From the NCBI GenBank assembly GCA_020401865.1, contig JADCAS010000007.1, positions 97,925-161,924 on the forward strand: 64,000 nt of DNA. Direction: 5' to 3'. The position numbers were made by a program, and so were the translations under genes. This DNA comes from Phenylobacterium sp. Lineage in GTDB: Bacteria > Pseudomonadota > Alphaproteobacteria > Caulobacterales > Caulobacteraceae. The stretch's first letter is position 1. Every line of letters starts with the position of its first letter. Positions 1 through 9,787 of the stretch are shown here, in pieces. The notes under the pieces were generated by a model. The model was not told the DNA's origin and did not search any database. It saw only the letters and a list, made by a program, of their open reading frames with translations.

Positions 1-249
1 GTTCCAGAAGCCCCGGCGGCCCAGGATGTGGCTGACCGGCTCCCGTTGGATGCGTCGCGCGAGGTACTCGTCCAGTCGTGCGGTCTGTTCGAGGTCGAGT
101 TCTCGATAGGGATCGCTCACGATGTCGGCGCGGGTCACGCCGCAGGCGGCCTCCACGAGGACCCGGGCGTCGATGACCGGTCCAGGTACGCCCGCCGCCT
201 CCAGACGGGCTCGGGCGCTCTGCCAGGCCTGGAGCAGGTTCCGGCTCAC
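1..249 (-). CDS. prmC: Peptide chain release factor N5-glutamine methyltransferase, N-terminal part (runs off window)
   Basis: PrmC (HemK) methylates the glutamine of the GGQ motif in release factors. Only the first 83 codons lie here. The reading starts at GTG (249-247) and holds the N-terminal helical substrate-recognition domain, with the family pattern DARVLVEAACGVTR near residues 28-40 and EPVSHILGRRGFWN at 70-83, just before the methyltransferase core. The GTG overlaps the TGA of the upstream MOSC gene by 4 bases, so translation is probably coupled. prfA, whose product is the substrate, lies two genes upstream on the same strand, which supports the call. The catalytic NPPY motif is outside the window. 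Confidence 0.9.
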   Translation of the reverse strand, partial: MSRNLLQAWQSARARLEAAGVPGPVIDARVLVEAACGVTRADIVSDPYRELDLEQTARLDEYLARRIQREPVSHILGRRGFWN

Positions 250-1010
250 TCCGGCTCGCCTGGGGTGCTGCAGGCGTCGCCCACCCGCACCGTGCCCCCG
301 TGGGTGACCTGGACATAGATGCCGCAGTCCCGGTGGCCGTACTGTTCGAAGAGGTGCTCGACCAGGGGCAGGTCCTTCTTCGCGGTCTGCGGGTCCACCT
401 CGGTGGCGGCGCAGCGGACGATCGGGGCGAAGACCGTAGCGCGGGCAAGGCCGAGCAGGAGGTTCTTTCCCTTCCAGTCGTTCTCCACCCAGGGCGGCCA
501 GCCCTCGACATAGAGATTGGCGCGGAACCGCAGGGGATCCACGGGCTTGCCGATCCGGGCCTCCAGGTCGCGGACACTGGCGAGGTTGACGATGGAAATG
601 TGGCCTGCGGGATGGTCGAGGAACTGGTAGTCCGGCGCCTCAAGGACTCGGACGCCGTCCCGGGCGTCCTCGCCCAGAACTCCACGGACCCAGTCGGCGA
701 AGCCTTCGCGTCCCGCCTCTTCGGCGAGGTCGCCGTGGAAGTCCGAATGGCCCGGCGCCGAGGCCGCCAGGTGCGTCCCGCGGACATGGGTTCGGGCCGA
801 GGCGACCACCGGGTGGGCGGCCAGGACGGCGAACTTCATCTTAGGGACATAGCGGGGGGCGGCGGGATCGAAGCCGGAGGGCCCGTTCTCCACCACCCAT
901 CGGCGGTCCTGCGCAATGGCGCGCCCCGGAACCAGGTCCGCCTGGGCCATGGGCTCAGGCGAGAAGCCCTTTATGGGATAGCGGAACAGGCCGGTAATCA
1001 GGGCTTCCAT
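246..1010 (-). CDS. MOSC domain protein (MOSC N-terminal barrel plus MOSC domain)
   Basis: 254 aa. It opens with ITGLFRYPIKGFSPEPM, typical of the MOSC N-terminal beta barrel, and contains a MOSC-type region with FRANLYVEG (about 163-171) and VRCAATEVDP (about 201-210); the Cys in the latter is where MOSC proteins place the cysteine that binds sulfur or molybdenum cofactor. MOSC proteins act in molybdenum cofactor or sulfur-carrier chemistry, and the substrate here is unknown. Its ATG shares one base with the prfA stop (TGATG) and its stop overlaps the prmC start, so it sits inside the prfA-prmC operon, where a MOSC protein has no obvious job. Confidence 0.85.
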   Translation of the reverse strand: MEALITGLFRYPIKGFSPEPMAQADLVPGRAIAQDRRWVVENGPSGFDPAAPRYVPKMKFAVLAAHPVVASARTHVRGTHLAASAPGHSDFHGDLAEEAGREGFADWVRGVLGEDARDGVRVLEAPDYQFLDHPAGHISIVNLASVRDLEARIGKPVDPLRFRANLYVEGWPPWVENDWKGKNLLLGLARATVFAPIVRCAATEVDPQTAKKDLPLVEHLFEQYGHRDCGIYVQVTHGGTVRVGDACSTPGEPE

Positions 1011-2086
1011 CAGGCGAACTCCGCTTCCAGGCTGGCCAGCCGTGCCGCCTGGTCCTCGGCGATCAGCGGATTGATGACGTCGTCGAGGGCCTCGCCCTCC
1101 AGCACCTTGGCCAGGTTGTAGAGGGTCAGGTTGATCCGGTGGTCCGTGACCCTCCCTTGAGGGAAGTTGTAGGTGCGGATACGCTCGGAGCGGTCTCCGG
1201 ACCCCACCTGGCTGCGGCGGGAGTCCGCCCGGGCGGCGTCGAGGGCCTCGCGCTTCATGTCGTAGAGACGGGCCTGCAGGACCTTCATCGCCCGCGCCCG
1301 ATTCTGGTGCTGGGACTTCTCCGAGGAGGTCACGACGATCCCGGTGGGGATATGGGTGATGCGCACGGCGGAATCGGTCTTGTTGACGTGCTGGCCGCCG
1401 GCTCCCGACGACCGGTAGGTATCGATGCGCAGGTCCGCCTCGCGGATCTCGATGTCCACATCCTCCACCTCCGGCAGGACGGCGACGGTGGCCGCGGAGG
1501 TGTGGATGCGGCCCCCGGCCTCGGTCTCGGGCACCCGCTGGACCCTATGGACGCCGCTCTCGAACTTCAGCCGGCCGAAGACGCCCTCGCCGGTGATCGA
1601 GGCGATGATCTCCTTGTAGCCGCCGACCTCGCCCTCGGAGACGGAGTCGATCTCCACCCGCCAGCCGTGGAGGGCGGCGTAGCGCTGGTACATGCGGAAC
1701 AGGTCGCCGGCGAAGAGCGCCGCCTCGTCGCCGCCGGTCCCGGCCCGGACCTCGAGGATGGCCGAGGCGTTCTCGTCCCGGTCCCGGGGCGCAAGCAGGA
1801 GCGCGACCTCGCGTTCAAGCGCCGGCAGGCGGGCCTTCAAGGCCTCCAGCTCGTCCCGGGCGAGGGCGGACATGTCCGGGTCGCCCGAGACAGCCATTTC
1901 CTCCAGTTCCGGCGCCTCCGCCCGTGTCTTCTCCAGGGAACGGACCGCTTCGACCACAGGCTTCAGTTCGGCGTGCTCCCGTGACAGGCGCACGATCTCC
2001 GCCCCATCGGAGGCGGCGGACATCCGGGCCTCGATCTCGTGAAAACGGCCGAGAACCTGGTCGAGTCGGGCTTGGGGAAGTCGCAC
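1010..2086 (-). CDS. prfA: Peptide chain release factor 1
   Basis: 358 aa, the normal RF1 length. RF1 terminates translation at UAA and UAG. The GGQ loop that triggers peptidyl-tRNA hydrolysis is visible in [17 protein letters not shown], and the codon-recognition region contains [15 protein letters not shown], where the RF1 PxT tripeptide reads PET. The N-terminal third is alpha-helical and Glu/Ala-rich, as in domain 1. It is the first gene of a tightly packed minus-strand operon with the MOSC gene and prmC. Identification is secure; the start at 2086 is the first in-frame ATG and gives a normal N-terminus. Confidence 0.97.
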   Translation of the reverse strand: MRLPQARLDQVLGRFHEIEARMSAASDGAEIVRLSREHAELKPVVEAVRSLEKTRAEAPELEEMAVSGDPDMSALARDELEALKARLPALEREVALLLAPRDRDENASAILEVRAGTGGDEAALFAGDLFRMYQRYAALHGWRVEIDSVSEGEVGGYKEIIASITGEGVFGRLKFESGVHRVQRVPETEAGGRIHTSAATVAVLPEVEDVDIEIREADLRIDTYRSSGAGGQHVNKTDSAVRITHIPTGIVVTSSEKSQHQNRARAMKVLQARLYDMKREALDAARADSRRSQVGSGDRSERIRTYNFPQGRVTDHRINLTLYNLAKVLEGEALDDVINPLIAEDQAARLASLEAEFA

Positions 2087-2215
2087 GGGGCGGGAGTCTC
2101 AGGGAGGAGAGGAGCCCAGGCTTTTAGCCCGCGGCGTCCGGCTTGCCAAATCCCAGGAGGCGCTCCGGCGGAAGTTGGGGCGGCTACGAGCGGGCCGCCC
2201 CGGATCCGGTCGGGA

Positions 2216-2509
2216 TCAGACGCGAACGCCGGTCATGCTGGCGTTGCCGAAGGCGCCGAGCTTGACGTTGCCCGACAGGCTGTCGCCGCTGACGGTGGCT
2301 TCGAACTCCAGCGTCATGGGCATGGGGCTGGTGATGGCCGACGACCAGATCAGCTTGTCGCCGTCGACCTTGCCGGAGATCTCCTGGTCGCCCATGCGGC
2401 CGGTGGTCTTGCCGGTGAAGGTGTCGCCGTTGGTGGTGATGGAGGCGTTCACTTCCTGAGCGCCCATCGGGGTGTTGATCGTGATCTTCCAGTTGCCGTC
2501 CGCAGACAT
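2216..2509 (-). CDS. Small all-beta protein of unknown function
   Basis: 97 aa from the ATG at 2509, chosen because GAGGAGAG lies just upstream; a TTG at 2563 is possible but has no such site. The sequence is Thr/Gly/Ser-rich with alternating hydrophobics (KITINTPMG, GDTFTGKTTGRMGDQEI, VSGDSLSGNVKLG), suggesting a small beta barrel. No signal peptide or membrane segment is visible. I do not recognise a functional family. It stands alone between prfA and ispG. Codon use and the ribosome binding site argue that it is a real gene. Confidence 0.75.
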   Translation of the reverse strand: MSADGNWKITINTPMGAQEVNASITTNGDTFTGKTTGRMGDQEISGKVDGDKLIWSSAITSPMPMTLEFEATVSGDSLSGNVKLGAFGNASMTGVRV

Positions 2510-2608
2510 GGCTCTCTCCTCTTTGCGAAGCGGCGCCTCATCGGGCCATGCGAGGCCTTGCAAGCGGCGCTTCCGTTCGCCATCGACGGACTCGCCGCGG
2601 CAGCCAGT

Positions 2609-3733
2609 TTAGGTGGGACTCAGGGACGCGCTTTCAAGTTCCGCGGCGCGGCGCTCCACCAACTCCACGATATGGTCGACCATCCGGTCGTTGTCCATCT
2701 TGTGATCGGCCTTGCCGGCCAGATAGACCATGCCCGCGCCCTTGCCGCCGCCGGTGAACCCGACGTCGGTCATCAGAGCCTCGCCTGGCCCGTTCACCAC
2801 ACAGCCGATGATGGACAGGCTCATGGGCGTGGCGATGTGGGCCAGCCGGGCCTCGAGGGTCTCGACTGTCCGGATGACGTCGAACCCCTGCCGGGCGCAG
2901 GACGGGCAGGCGATGATGTTCACCCCCCGGTGGCGCAGGCCGAGGGACTTCAGCAGGTCGAAGCCGACCTTCACCTCCTCGACAGGGTCCGCGGCCAGGG
3001 AGACCCGCAGGGTGTCTCCAATGCCGGCCCAGAGGAGGGCGCCCATGCCGATGGCGGATTTAACGGTGCCGATCCGCTGGCCGCCCGCCTCGGTGACGCC
3101 GATGTGCAGGGGGCAGTCGATGGCCTCGGCCAGCATCTGGTAGGCGGCCACGGTCATGAAGAGGTCCGAGGCCTTCACGCTGATCTTGAACTCGTGGAAG
3201 TCGTGATCCTGCAGGATGCGGGCGTGGTCGAGGGCGCTCTCGACCATGGCGTCGGGGCAGGGCTCGCCATACTTCTCGAGGAGATGGTTCTCAAGGCTGC
3301 CGGCGTTGACGCCGATCCGGATCGAGCAGCCGTGGTCGCGGGCCGCCTGGATCACCTCGCGCACCCGGTCCGGGCTGCCGATGTTCCCGGGATTGATCCG
3401 CAGGCAGGCGGCGCCGGCCTTCGCCGCTTCGACGCCGCGGCGATAGTGGAAATGAATGTCGGCGACGATGGGGACCTTCGACGCCTTGACGATCTTTGGC
3501 AGGGCGGCGGTGGAGGCCTCGTCCGGGCAGGAGACCCGCACGATGTCGGCCCCGGCCTCCTCCAGCTGCCGGACCTGGTCGATGGTCGCGCCCGCATCCG
3601 CCGTCAGTGTGTTGGTCATGGACTGGACGCTGATCGGGGCGTCACCGCCGACCTCAACGTTTCCGACCCGGATCTTTCGGCTCTTGCGGCGGACGATGGT
3701 GCGCCAGGGGCGCAGGGCATGGGTCTCGGACAT
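2609..3733 (-). CDS. ispG: 4-hydroxy-3-methylbut-2-enyl diphosphate synthase
   Basis: 374 aa, normal for the compact bacterial IspG (GcpE). It makes HMBPP from MEcPP in the non-mevalonate isoprenoid pathway, using a [4Fe-4S] cluster and an external reductant. The N-terminal TIM barrel starts around [17 protein letters not shown], and the C-terminal cluster domain keeps the cysteines in [14 protein letters not shown] and [12 protein letters not shown]. It is monocistronic here, followed by the RodZ-like gene in the same direction after a 41-base gap. Confidence 0.97.
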   Translation of the reverse strand: MSETHALRPWRTIVRRKSRKIRVGNVEVGGDAPISVQSMTNTLTADAGATIDQVRQLEEAGADIVRVSCPDEASTAALPKIVKASKVPIVADIHFHYRRGVEAAKAGAACLRINPGNIGSPDRVREVIQAARDHGCSIRIGVNAGSLENHLLEKYGEPCPDAMVESALDHARILQDHDFHEFKISVKASDLFMTVAAYQMLAEAIDCPLHIGVTEAGGQRIGTVKSAIGMGALLWAGIGDTLRVSLAADPVEEVKVGFDLLKSLGLRHRGVNIIACPSCARQGFDVIRTVETLEARLAHIATPMSLSIIGCVVNGPGEALMTDVGFTGGGKGAGMVYLAGKADHKMDNDRMVDHIVELVERRAAELESASLSPT

Positions 3734-3774
3734 GGTGACAGAATAGGGCGGCCAGGCGGGATTCCCAAGGCGGC

Positions 3775-4701
3775 TCAGGCGGGCGGCGGGCGCGTCAGGG
3801 CCGATCCGCGAGTTATTCCCGCCGGAAGCACCCCCCGGGCCCTGCCGTCCAGGTAGACCGCGATGACCCCGGCCTCCACGGTCTCAAAGGACAGGCCCGG
3901 GACAGGGTCGGTCCGGTAGGCTTCCCCGGCGGCCAGTTGCCGCGCAAACCAGGCCGACCGGTCCGGGCCCCAGACGATGAGGGTGGTGGGCCGCCGCGCC
4001 TGGAGGACCACCCGGCCAGCGGCGCCATGCACGCGCCCCCGGGGCGCGAAGGTCTCGCCCAGGTCAAGAAGCGTGGGATCCTCCGTCGCGATCAGGCCCT
4101 CGGGAAGCGCGGCGGACAGCTCCGCCTCCAGGCCGGGGGTCAGGTAGGGCGGTGGGGCGTTGGACTCCACCGGTGCGGGCAAGGGCGCGCCAAGGACCAT
4201 CGCGCCGGTGGGAGCGGCCTCGACCGGCGCCGTGGCGACGATGCTGGCGGGCCGGCGTCCCTCCTCGTTCAGCGTTCCCCGCCGGACCAGGTTCCAGACG
4301 AGGATGGCCGACAGGATCATCAGGCCAGCGAGCATCATCAACCGCAGCCTGGGATCAGCCATGCGCCGCACCCCGACGGGCGGGCGAAGGGCGTCATTGC
4401 GATCAGGATCATCAGCCTTGAAACGGGCGATGGCCACGTCGCCGGGCAAACCCAGAGCCTGGGCGTAGGCTCGGATATAGCCGATGGTGAAGGGACGGCT
4501 TGGAAGATCCTGCAGGTGGAGCGCCTCGATAGCCTCAAGGTAGGCGGGCCGGATTCGCGTCAGCGAGGCTATGTCGGCGACGCTGAGCCCACGGGCCACC
4601 CGGATGGCGCGCAGGGCGTCGCCGACGTGCTCGCCATCCTGCAGGTCCGGCGCGGGCGCGGGCGCGGCCGTCCCGGCGTCCCTCTCACCTTCCTCAGCCA
4701 T
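3775..4701 (-). CDS. RodZ-like helix-turn-helix membrane protein
   Basis: 308 aa from the ATG at 4701, preferred to the ATG at 4740 because GGAGGA lies upstream of it. Residues 27-90 form an N-terminal cytoplasmic helix-turn-helix of the RodZ type ([19 protein letters not shown]), residues about 120-138 form one transmembrane helix ([19 protein letters not shown]), and the rest is a Pro/Ala-rich linker and a beta-rich C-terminal domain resembling DUF4115. RodZ couples MreB to the cell envelope. It may be co-transcribed with ispG downstream, and ptsP lies upstream on the same strand. RodZ orthology rather than a paralogous regulator is likely but not certain. Confidence 0.8.
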   Translation of the reverse strand: MAEEGERDAGTAAPAPAPDLQDGEHVGDALRAIRVARGLSVADIASLTRIRPAYLEAIEALHLQDLPSRPFTIGYIRAYAQALGLPGDVAIARFKADDPDRNDALRPPVGVRRMADPRLRLMMLAGLMILSAILVWNLVRRGTLNEEGRRPASIVATAPVEAAPTGAMVLGAPLPAPVESNAPPPYLTPGLEAELSAALPEGLIATEDPTLLDLGETFAPRGRVHGAAGRVVLQARRPTTLIVWGPDRSAWFARQLAAGEAYRTDPVPGLSFETVEAGVIAVYLDGRARGVLPAGITRGSALTRPPPA

Positions 4702-4779
4702 GATGGCGACGATCCTCCGAGCGCGTGTCGCCGATAGCATGGCGGAGGAGTCAGGCCAATTGCACCCCTGGACCCGGTC

Positions 4780-7050
4780 TCAGATCGCCAGGTAGAGCTT
4801 GCGGGCCAGGGTCTCCACCTCGTTGCGGATCGAGCCGGCGGCGCTCCGGATCAGGCTCTGGACTCCGCGTCGGGCGGCCGCTCGGTCGCAGGAGAGGACC
4901 ATCTGCTTCACCGGCCCGATGCCTGCCGGGGGCATGGAGAGGGCCTCAAAGCCCAGGGCCACAAGGACGAAGGCTTCGAGGGGACGGCCGGCCATTTCCC
5001 CGCAGACCGAGACCGGCGTCCCGGTTTCGGCGCAGGCCTTCTGGATCATCTCCAACGCCCGAAGGGCCGGCGGAGAGAGAAAGTCGTATCGCTCGGATAC
5101 GCGGGGGTTCCCACGATCTGCGGCGAAGAGGTACTGCATCAAGTCATTCGTACCGACGCTGACGAAGTCGGTCATAGGCAGAAGGGCGTCCAGGTGCCAG
5201 ATCACCGAGGGCGCCTCGATCATGGCGCCGACATCCAGCCGGGCGGGCTCCGGCCGCCCCCTGCGGTGCGCCCAGGCCACCTCCTGGTCCACCAGGGCGC
5301 GCGCCGCCCGGAATTCATCCACGCTGGCGACCAGGGGGAACATGATCTTCAGCGGCCGGCCCCGGGCGGCGGCGATCAGCGCCCGCAGCTGGAGGCGCAG
5401 GAGGGCGGGGCGGTCCAGGCCCATGCGCACGGCCCGCCAGCCGAGGGCCGGGTTGTCCTCCCGCTCGGCCTCCATGTAGGGCAGGACCTTGTCCCCCCCG
5501 AGGTCCAGGGTCCGGAAGGTGACGGGTAGGCCGCTGGCCGCATCCATGACCCGGCTGTAGAGGGCGGTCTGGGCCGTCAGGCGCGGCATTTCCTCGGCGA
5601 CCATGAACTGGAACTCGGTGCGGAAGAGGCCGATCCCCTCGGCCCCCGCCTCGCCCAGCATGTCCAGGTCGACGTCGAGGCCGGCGTTCATCAGGAGCTG
5701 GATCTTCGACCCGTCCTGGGTGACGGCGGGCCGGTCCCGGAGCCGGGCGAACTCGGCGCGCCTCTGAAGGCGGACGTCGAGCCGGGCCTGGAGGGCCTTC
5801 ACGACATCCGGGCGCGGCCGCAGGTACGCCTCCGCCGTTTCAGCGTCGACGATGACGGTGTCGCCTTCCGAGACCTTGTCCCTCAGTCCCGCCAGGCGTC
5901 CGACGCAAGGAATGTCCAGGGCCCGGGCCACGATGGCCGCATGGCTGGCGGTCGATCCCTCTTCGAGGAGCAGGCCCTTCAGCCGCGTGCGGTCATACTC
6001 GAGCAGATCCGCCGGCCCCAGGTTCCGTGCGATCAGGATCGCGTTCTCGGGCAGGTCGCGCGCCAGGCCAGCGTCGCCGGCAAGGTGCCTTAGCAGACGG
6101 TCCGCCAGGTCCTCGAAGTCATGGAGTCTTTCCCGGAGGTAGGGGTCCCTGGCCTGGCCCAGCCGGGCGCGGTGCTCGGACCGGACGCGCTCCACCGCCG
6201 CTTCGGCGGTGAGCCCGTTGCGGACGGCGTCCTCCAGCGAGCGCCGCCATCCGCGGTCGTGGGCGAACATCCGGTAGGTCTCGAGGACCTCGTAGGAGGC
6301 CTCAACCAGGCCATGCTGACCCTCCAGCATGCTGTCGATCTGAGCCTGCAGAGTCGTGATGGACTCCCTCAGTCGACTCTCCTCGGCGGCGACGTCCTCG
6401 GCGAGAAGGTCTGAGGGGGCCACCGGCGGCTCGTGCAGGACCGCGACGCCCAGGGCGAGGCCCTCCGCGAACCGCGCGCCCTTCAGCCGCTCGGGTTTCT
6501 TGGGCACCAGGTCGATGTTCTGGAGCGACCCTTCTGTAGCCAGTTCGCCACCCGCCACCATCTCGGCCAGGACCATGGCGATGATCTGCAGGTCCTCGAC
6601 CTCGTCCTCGGAGTAGACCCGCTCGGTCCGGTTCTGCACCACGAGGACCCCGATGGCCCTGCCACCCCGCAGCAGGGGCACCCCCATGAAGGCGTGGAAG
6701 GGATCCTCGCCGGTCTCGGGGCGGTAGGAGAAGGCCGGATGATTGGGCGCATCCGAAAGGTTCAGCGGCCTGCCCAGCCGCATGATCTCGCCCACAAGGC
6801 CCTCTCCGGGCTTCATGCGGGTCAGGTGCACCGCGTCAGGAGAGAGGCCCTCTGTGGCGAACAGCTCCATGTCGCCGTCCGCCTGGCGCATATAGAGCGA
6901 GCAGACCTCCGCCACCATCGAACGGGCGATGATGCGCACCACCATGTCCAGGCGCGCCTGAACAGGTCCGCCGGAGGCGAGGGCCTCGCGGATTTGCCGG
7001 AGCAGACTGCGCTGCCCCCGCACTGCGAAACTGGCGGTCGACGTCGGCAA
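4780..7050 (-). CDS. ptsP: Phosphoenolpyruvate-protein phosphotransferase of the nitrogen PTS (EI-Ntr)
   Basis: About 756 aa. It phosphorylates NPr with PEP at the head of the regulatory nitrogen PTS, which affects stringent response and nitrogen control. An N-terminal GAF domain (about 12-150, CSLYMRQADGDMELFATEG) is followed by the EI domains: the phosphohistidine site in EGSTASHAAIVARALDIP, the PEP-binding GLFRTEFQFM and the C-terminal GTNDLMQYLFAADR. The start is uncertain. A TTG at 7125 opens the frame, but TTG at 7050 gives an N-terminus of the length usual for alphaproteobacterial PtsP; its Shine-Dalgarno (GAGGAG) is unusually close. No NPr or EIIA-Ntr gene lies nearby. Confidence 0.92.
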   Translation of the reverse strand: MPTSTASFAVRGQRSLLRQIREALASGGPVQARLDMVVRIIARSMVAEVCSLYMRQADGDMELFATEGLSPDAVHLTRMKPGEGLVGEIMRLGRPLNLSDAPNHPAFSYRPETGEDPFHAFMGVPLLRGGRAIGVLVVQNRTERVYSEDEVEDLQIIAMVLAEMVAGGELATEGSLQNIDLVPKKPERLKGARFAEGLALGVAVLHEPPVAPSDLLAEDVAAEESRLRESITTLQAQIDSMLEGQHGLVEASYEVLETYRMFAHDRGWRRSLEDAVRNGLTAEAAVERVRSEHRARLGQARDPYLRERLHDFEDLADRLLRHLAGDAGLARDLPENAILIARNLGPADLLEYDRTRLKGLLLEEGSTASHAAIVARALDIPCVGRLAGLRDKVSEGDTVIVDAETAEAYLRPRPDVVKALQARLDVRLQRRAEFARLRDRPAVTQDGSKIQLLMNAGLDVDLDMLGEAGAEGIGLFRTEFQFMVAEEMPRLTAQTALYSRVMDAASGLPVTFRTLDLGGDKVLPYMEAEREDNPALGWRAVRMGLDRPALLRLQLRALIAAARGRPLKIMFPLVASVDEFRAARALVDQEVAWAHRRGRPEPARLDVGAMIEAPSVIWHLDALLPMTDFVSVGTNDLMQYLFAADRGNPRVSERYDFLSPPALRALEMIQKACAETGTPVSVCGEMAGRPLEAFVLVALGFEALSMPPAGIGPVKQMVLSCDRAAARRGVQSLIRSAAGSIRNEVETLARKLYLAI

Positions 7051-7183
7051 TGGCTCCTCGCGACACGGGGAAAACCTCTTTCCCGCCCGCTTTCTAACAG
7101 GAAGGGGTGACAGAACGGAAAACAAATGCCCGTGCGGCGGGCGCTCGACCGTCCGGCGCCTGCTTTGTGGGCGCGACCATTCC

Positions 7184-7921
7184 CTATGGGCAGGTCAGGG
7201 GCTCAGCCTTTGCGATCTCCGAAGCTGCAGCCTTCACGTCGGCCTGGTAGGCGGGGATCTTCGAGGCCCTTTCGTAGACCGCGAGCCCCAGCATGCGGCC
7301 GGCGGCGACGTCGCTCGGCCAGTGCACTCGGCAGTCGACCCGGTGCTGTCCCACATTCGCCCCCCAGGCGCGGATCGCATCGGAGCGCGCAGGCGCTGCG
7401 TCGGAGAGGGCGAGGGCCAGGAGCCAGCCAATTCCCGCGTGGCCGCTCGGATAGGAAAAGCCGAGTTTCTCTCCCTGACCCGCGGCGACCAAGGGATCGC
7501 AGGCCGGGCCGCCATCTGCTGTGAAGGGTCGGGCGCGCTTGTAGGTGGTCTTGGCCTGGTCCATCGGAACCACGAAGTCCGCCATCAGGGTCATCATCAG
7601 CTTCTGGACTGCGGGGGTCTTCTCCGCGGAGACCTGGACGCCGACGGCGCAGGACAGCGACCGCATGAAGGCGGCGTCAGGAATGCGGGCCTCCCGGATC
7701 GCGCCTTCCCAGGCGGGGCCGTTGACTCCCGCCCTCGCGGCCGCCGCAGCGGTCCGGTCGAAGGCCTCCTGGCTGGAGCCCGCCTCGGGCGGAGGGGGCA
7801 GCAGACGCACCGCGTCGATAGGTGGTTGTCCCGCAAGGTAGCCTCCACGAGTCTGTGTGGTCCCCAGAGTCGCTGGCGCAGCGGCGACGACCAGGAAGGC
7901 GAAGGCGAGGGCAAGACGCAT
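7184..7921 (-). CDS. Exported PAP2-family acid phosphatase (class A type)
   Basis: 245 aa with an N-terminal signal peptide (LALAFAFLVVAAAPATLG). The three PAP2 motifs are present: KTTYKRARP, YPSGHAG, and GQHRVDCRVHWPSDVAAG, the last replacing the usual SR with HR but keeping the catalytic His and Asp. Such enzymes are periplasmic, vanadium-haloperoxidase-fold phosphatases that cleave phosphomonoesters. It is transcribed toward ptsP and divergently from the alpha/beta hydrolase at 8048. The physiological substrate cannot be read from the sequence. Confidence 0.88.
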   Translation of the reverse strand: MRLALAFAFLVVAAAPATLGTTQTRGGYLAGQPPIDAVRLLPPPPEAGSSQEAFDRTAAAAARAGVNGPAWEGAIREARIPDAAFMRSLSCAVGVQVSAEKTPAVQKLMMTLMADFVVPMDQAKTTYKRARPFTADGGPACDPLVAAGQGEKLGFSYPSGHAGIGWLLALALSDAAPARSDAIRAWGANVGQHRVDCRVHWPSDVAAGRMLGLAVYERASKIPAYQADVKAAASEIAKAEPLTCP

Positions 7922-8047
7922 GTCGGGGCTCCGTCTGATGTCGGGGATCGACCTTCAGGGTAAGCGCATTGTCCCCGAACCGCCACGCCGTCATAATCGA
8001 TTCACAAGGTGGCCAATGCGCCGCCATTGGGATTCTGGGGGAAACGC

Positions 8048-9781
8048 ATGCGCTACCGGCTGGCCGCCCTGGGCGCGATCCTGATCATCGCCGGTTCGGT
8101 CCTGGCGTTTCTCGTACAAGGCTCGGGCGGTGTCGAGGTTCGGGAGGCCCGTTGGCGGACCCCCGAGGGCGCCGTCATGTCCGGCCTGCTCTACCGCCCC
8201 CCTGGGCTTGAGGCTGGTCGCCGGGCGCCTGCCGTCCTCCTCAGCCATGGCTACATCAACACCCGTGAAATGCAGAGCCCGTTCGCCATCGAGCTGGCGC
8301 GGCGCGGCTTCGTGGTTCTGGCCATGGACATGACGGGCCATGGCGGCTCCGGTGGCAATGTCGGCGCCGCCGGCTTTGGCGGGCCTTCCGCCCTGACCTT
8401 CCTGCGCAGCCAGCCCATTGTCGATTCGGACCAGATCGGCCTTGCTGGCCACAGCATGGGCGGTGGACCGGTCCTCGCGGCCGCCCGCGCCGAGCCGGAA
8501 GGCTACCGCGCCGTGGTCCTGGTCGGGTCCGCCCCCGGCCTGTTCGGACCGCCGGATGAGGTCCGCCCGGACTTCCCACGGAATCTGAACGTCGTCTTTG
8601 GCGGCCTGGACGAGTTTTCCGCCCTGATGTGGCGGACGCCAAAGGGGACCGACCTGCCCGGGTCTGAGAAGCTGAAGGCCGTCTTCGGGGTCGCTTCGCC
8701 GGTGGAGCCTGGCCGCATCTACGGGGACCCAGCGCTTGGGACCGCCCGACGCCTGGACCTGCCCCGGATCACCCATCCCTGGGAGCACTTTTCCTCGGGC
8801 GGGGTCGCGCCAGCGGTCGACTGGATGCAGGCGCGCCTGGAGGGGGAGGCCCGGCCCCTTCCGGCCGGAGACCAGGTCTGGGTCTGGAAGGAAGCGGGAA
8901 CCCTGTTGGCGCTGGTCGGCGCCGGCCTCCTCCTGCTCGGGGCCTTCGAGTTGGCCCTCGGCCTTCCCTGGCTCGGGCAGCTCAGACGCAGCCCGGAGCC
9001 GGCGGCGGCGGTCCGCGGTATTGGCGGCTGGCTGGCCCTCGGCCTGACGGCGGTGTTGCCGGCCCTGACCTACCTGCCCTTCATGAAACTGGGCGCCCTC
9101 TGGTTTCCCTCGGCCCTGTTTCCCCAATGGGTTCAGAACCAACTCCTGGCCTGGGCCCTCGCCAACACCGTCCTAGCTATTGTCATCGCCCTTTTCCTGA
9201 GGCGGGGCCGTCCGGTGTTCAGCGTCGATATCCCGCGTTCCCTGGTCGCAGCCGTCCTGTCAGTCGGGGCCGTCGCCCTGGCCCTGGCCGCCGTTGACCG
9301 GCTGCTGCACGTAGACTTCCGCTTCTGGGTGATCGGCTTCCGGCCCCTGACGGAAGCGCGCTGGCCGATCTTCCTGGCCTATCTGCCGCTCTGGACTCTG
9401 CACTGCGTGATCGTCGTGCGGGGCCTCTGCGCCCTCCTCGCAGTGGACGGGGCGAGCCGGCGGCTGACCTACCTGACCGCCGCAGGCGTGATGGGCGGGG
9501 GTTTCTTCGTGCTGGCGGCTCTGCAGTACGCGACCCTGTTCGCAACCGGTCTCCTGCTGACCCCGACCGAGCCGCTGAATGTGATCGTGGCGCTCCAGTT
9601 CATCCCCCTTCTCGCTCTGGTGGGGATCATCGCCGTCTTCACCTGGCGGCGGACCAACAGCTACCTGCCAGGCGCCCTGATCTGCGCGTTATTCCTGTCC
9701 TGGTACGTGACAAGCGGCACCGCCAACCACTGGTCGGCCGAGTATCCGATGACCTTCCCGCCCGCGGCGCGGGACCGCTAG
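8048..9781 (+). CDS. Alpha/beta hydrolase fused to a multi-pass membrane domain
   Basis: 577 aa from the ATG at 8048 (GGGGGA upstream); an in-frame GTG at 8009 is less likely. Residues 5-24 form a transmembrane or signal anchor. Residues about 30-270 are an alpha/beta hydrolase with the oxyanion region LLSHGYINTREM and the nucleophile elbow GLAGHSMGGG (Ser about 136). From about residue 290 to the end I count roughly eight hydrophobic segments (for example TLLALVGAGLLLLGAFELAL and ALICALFLSWYVTSG). The hydrolase probably faces the periplasm. It converges with lysC, leaving a 6-base gap. Substrate unknown. Confidence 0.8.
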   Translation: MRYRLAALGAILIIAGSVLAFLVQGSGGVEVREARWRTPEGAVMSGLLYRPPGLEAGRRAPAVLLSHGYINTREMQSPFAIELARRGFVVLAMDMTGHGGSGGNVGAAGFGGPSALTFLRSQPIVDSDQIGLAGHSMGGGPVLAAARAEPEGYRAVVLVGSAPGLFGPPDEVRPDFPRNLNVVFGGLDEFSALMWRTPKGTDLPGSEKLKAVFGVASPVEPGRIYGDPALGTARRLDLPRITHPWEHFSSGGVAPAVDWMQARLEGEARPLPAGDQVWVWKEAGTLLALVGAGLLLLGAFELALGLPWLGQLRRSPEPAAAVRGIGGWLALGLTAVLPALTYLPFMKLGALWFPSALFPQWVQNQLLAWALANTVLAIVIALFLRRGRPVFSVDIPRSLVAAVLSVGAVALALAAVDRLLHVDFRFWVIGFRPLTEARWPIFLAYLPLWTLHCVIVVRGLCALLAVDGASRRLTYLTAAGVMGGGFFVLAALQYATLFATGLLLTPTEPLNVIVALQFIPLLALVGIIAVFTWRRTNSYLPGALICALFLSWYVTSGTANHWSAEYPMTFPPAARDR

Positions 9782-9787
9782 GACGGC

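Noticed and set aside
2039..3856. Plus-strand open frame of 605 codons opposite prfA, the small beta protein and ispG
   Set aside because: It is antisense to well-identified genes and has the Gly/Asp/Arg-rich composition of a GC-rich shadow frame. No domain is recognisable.
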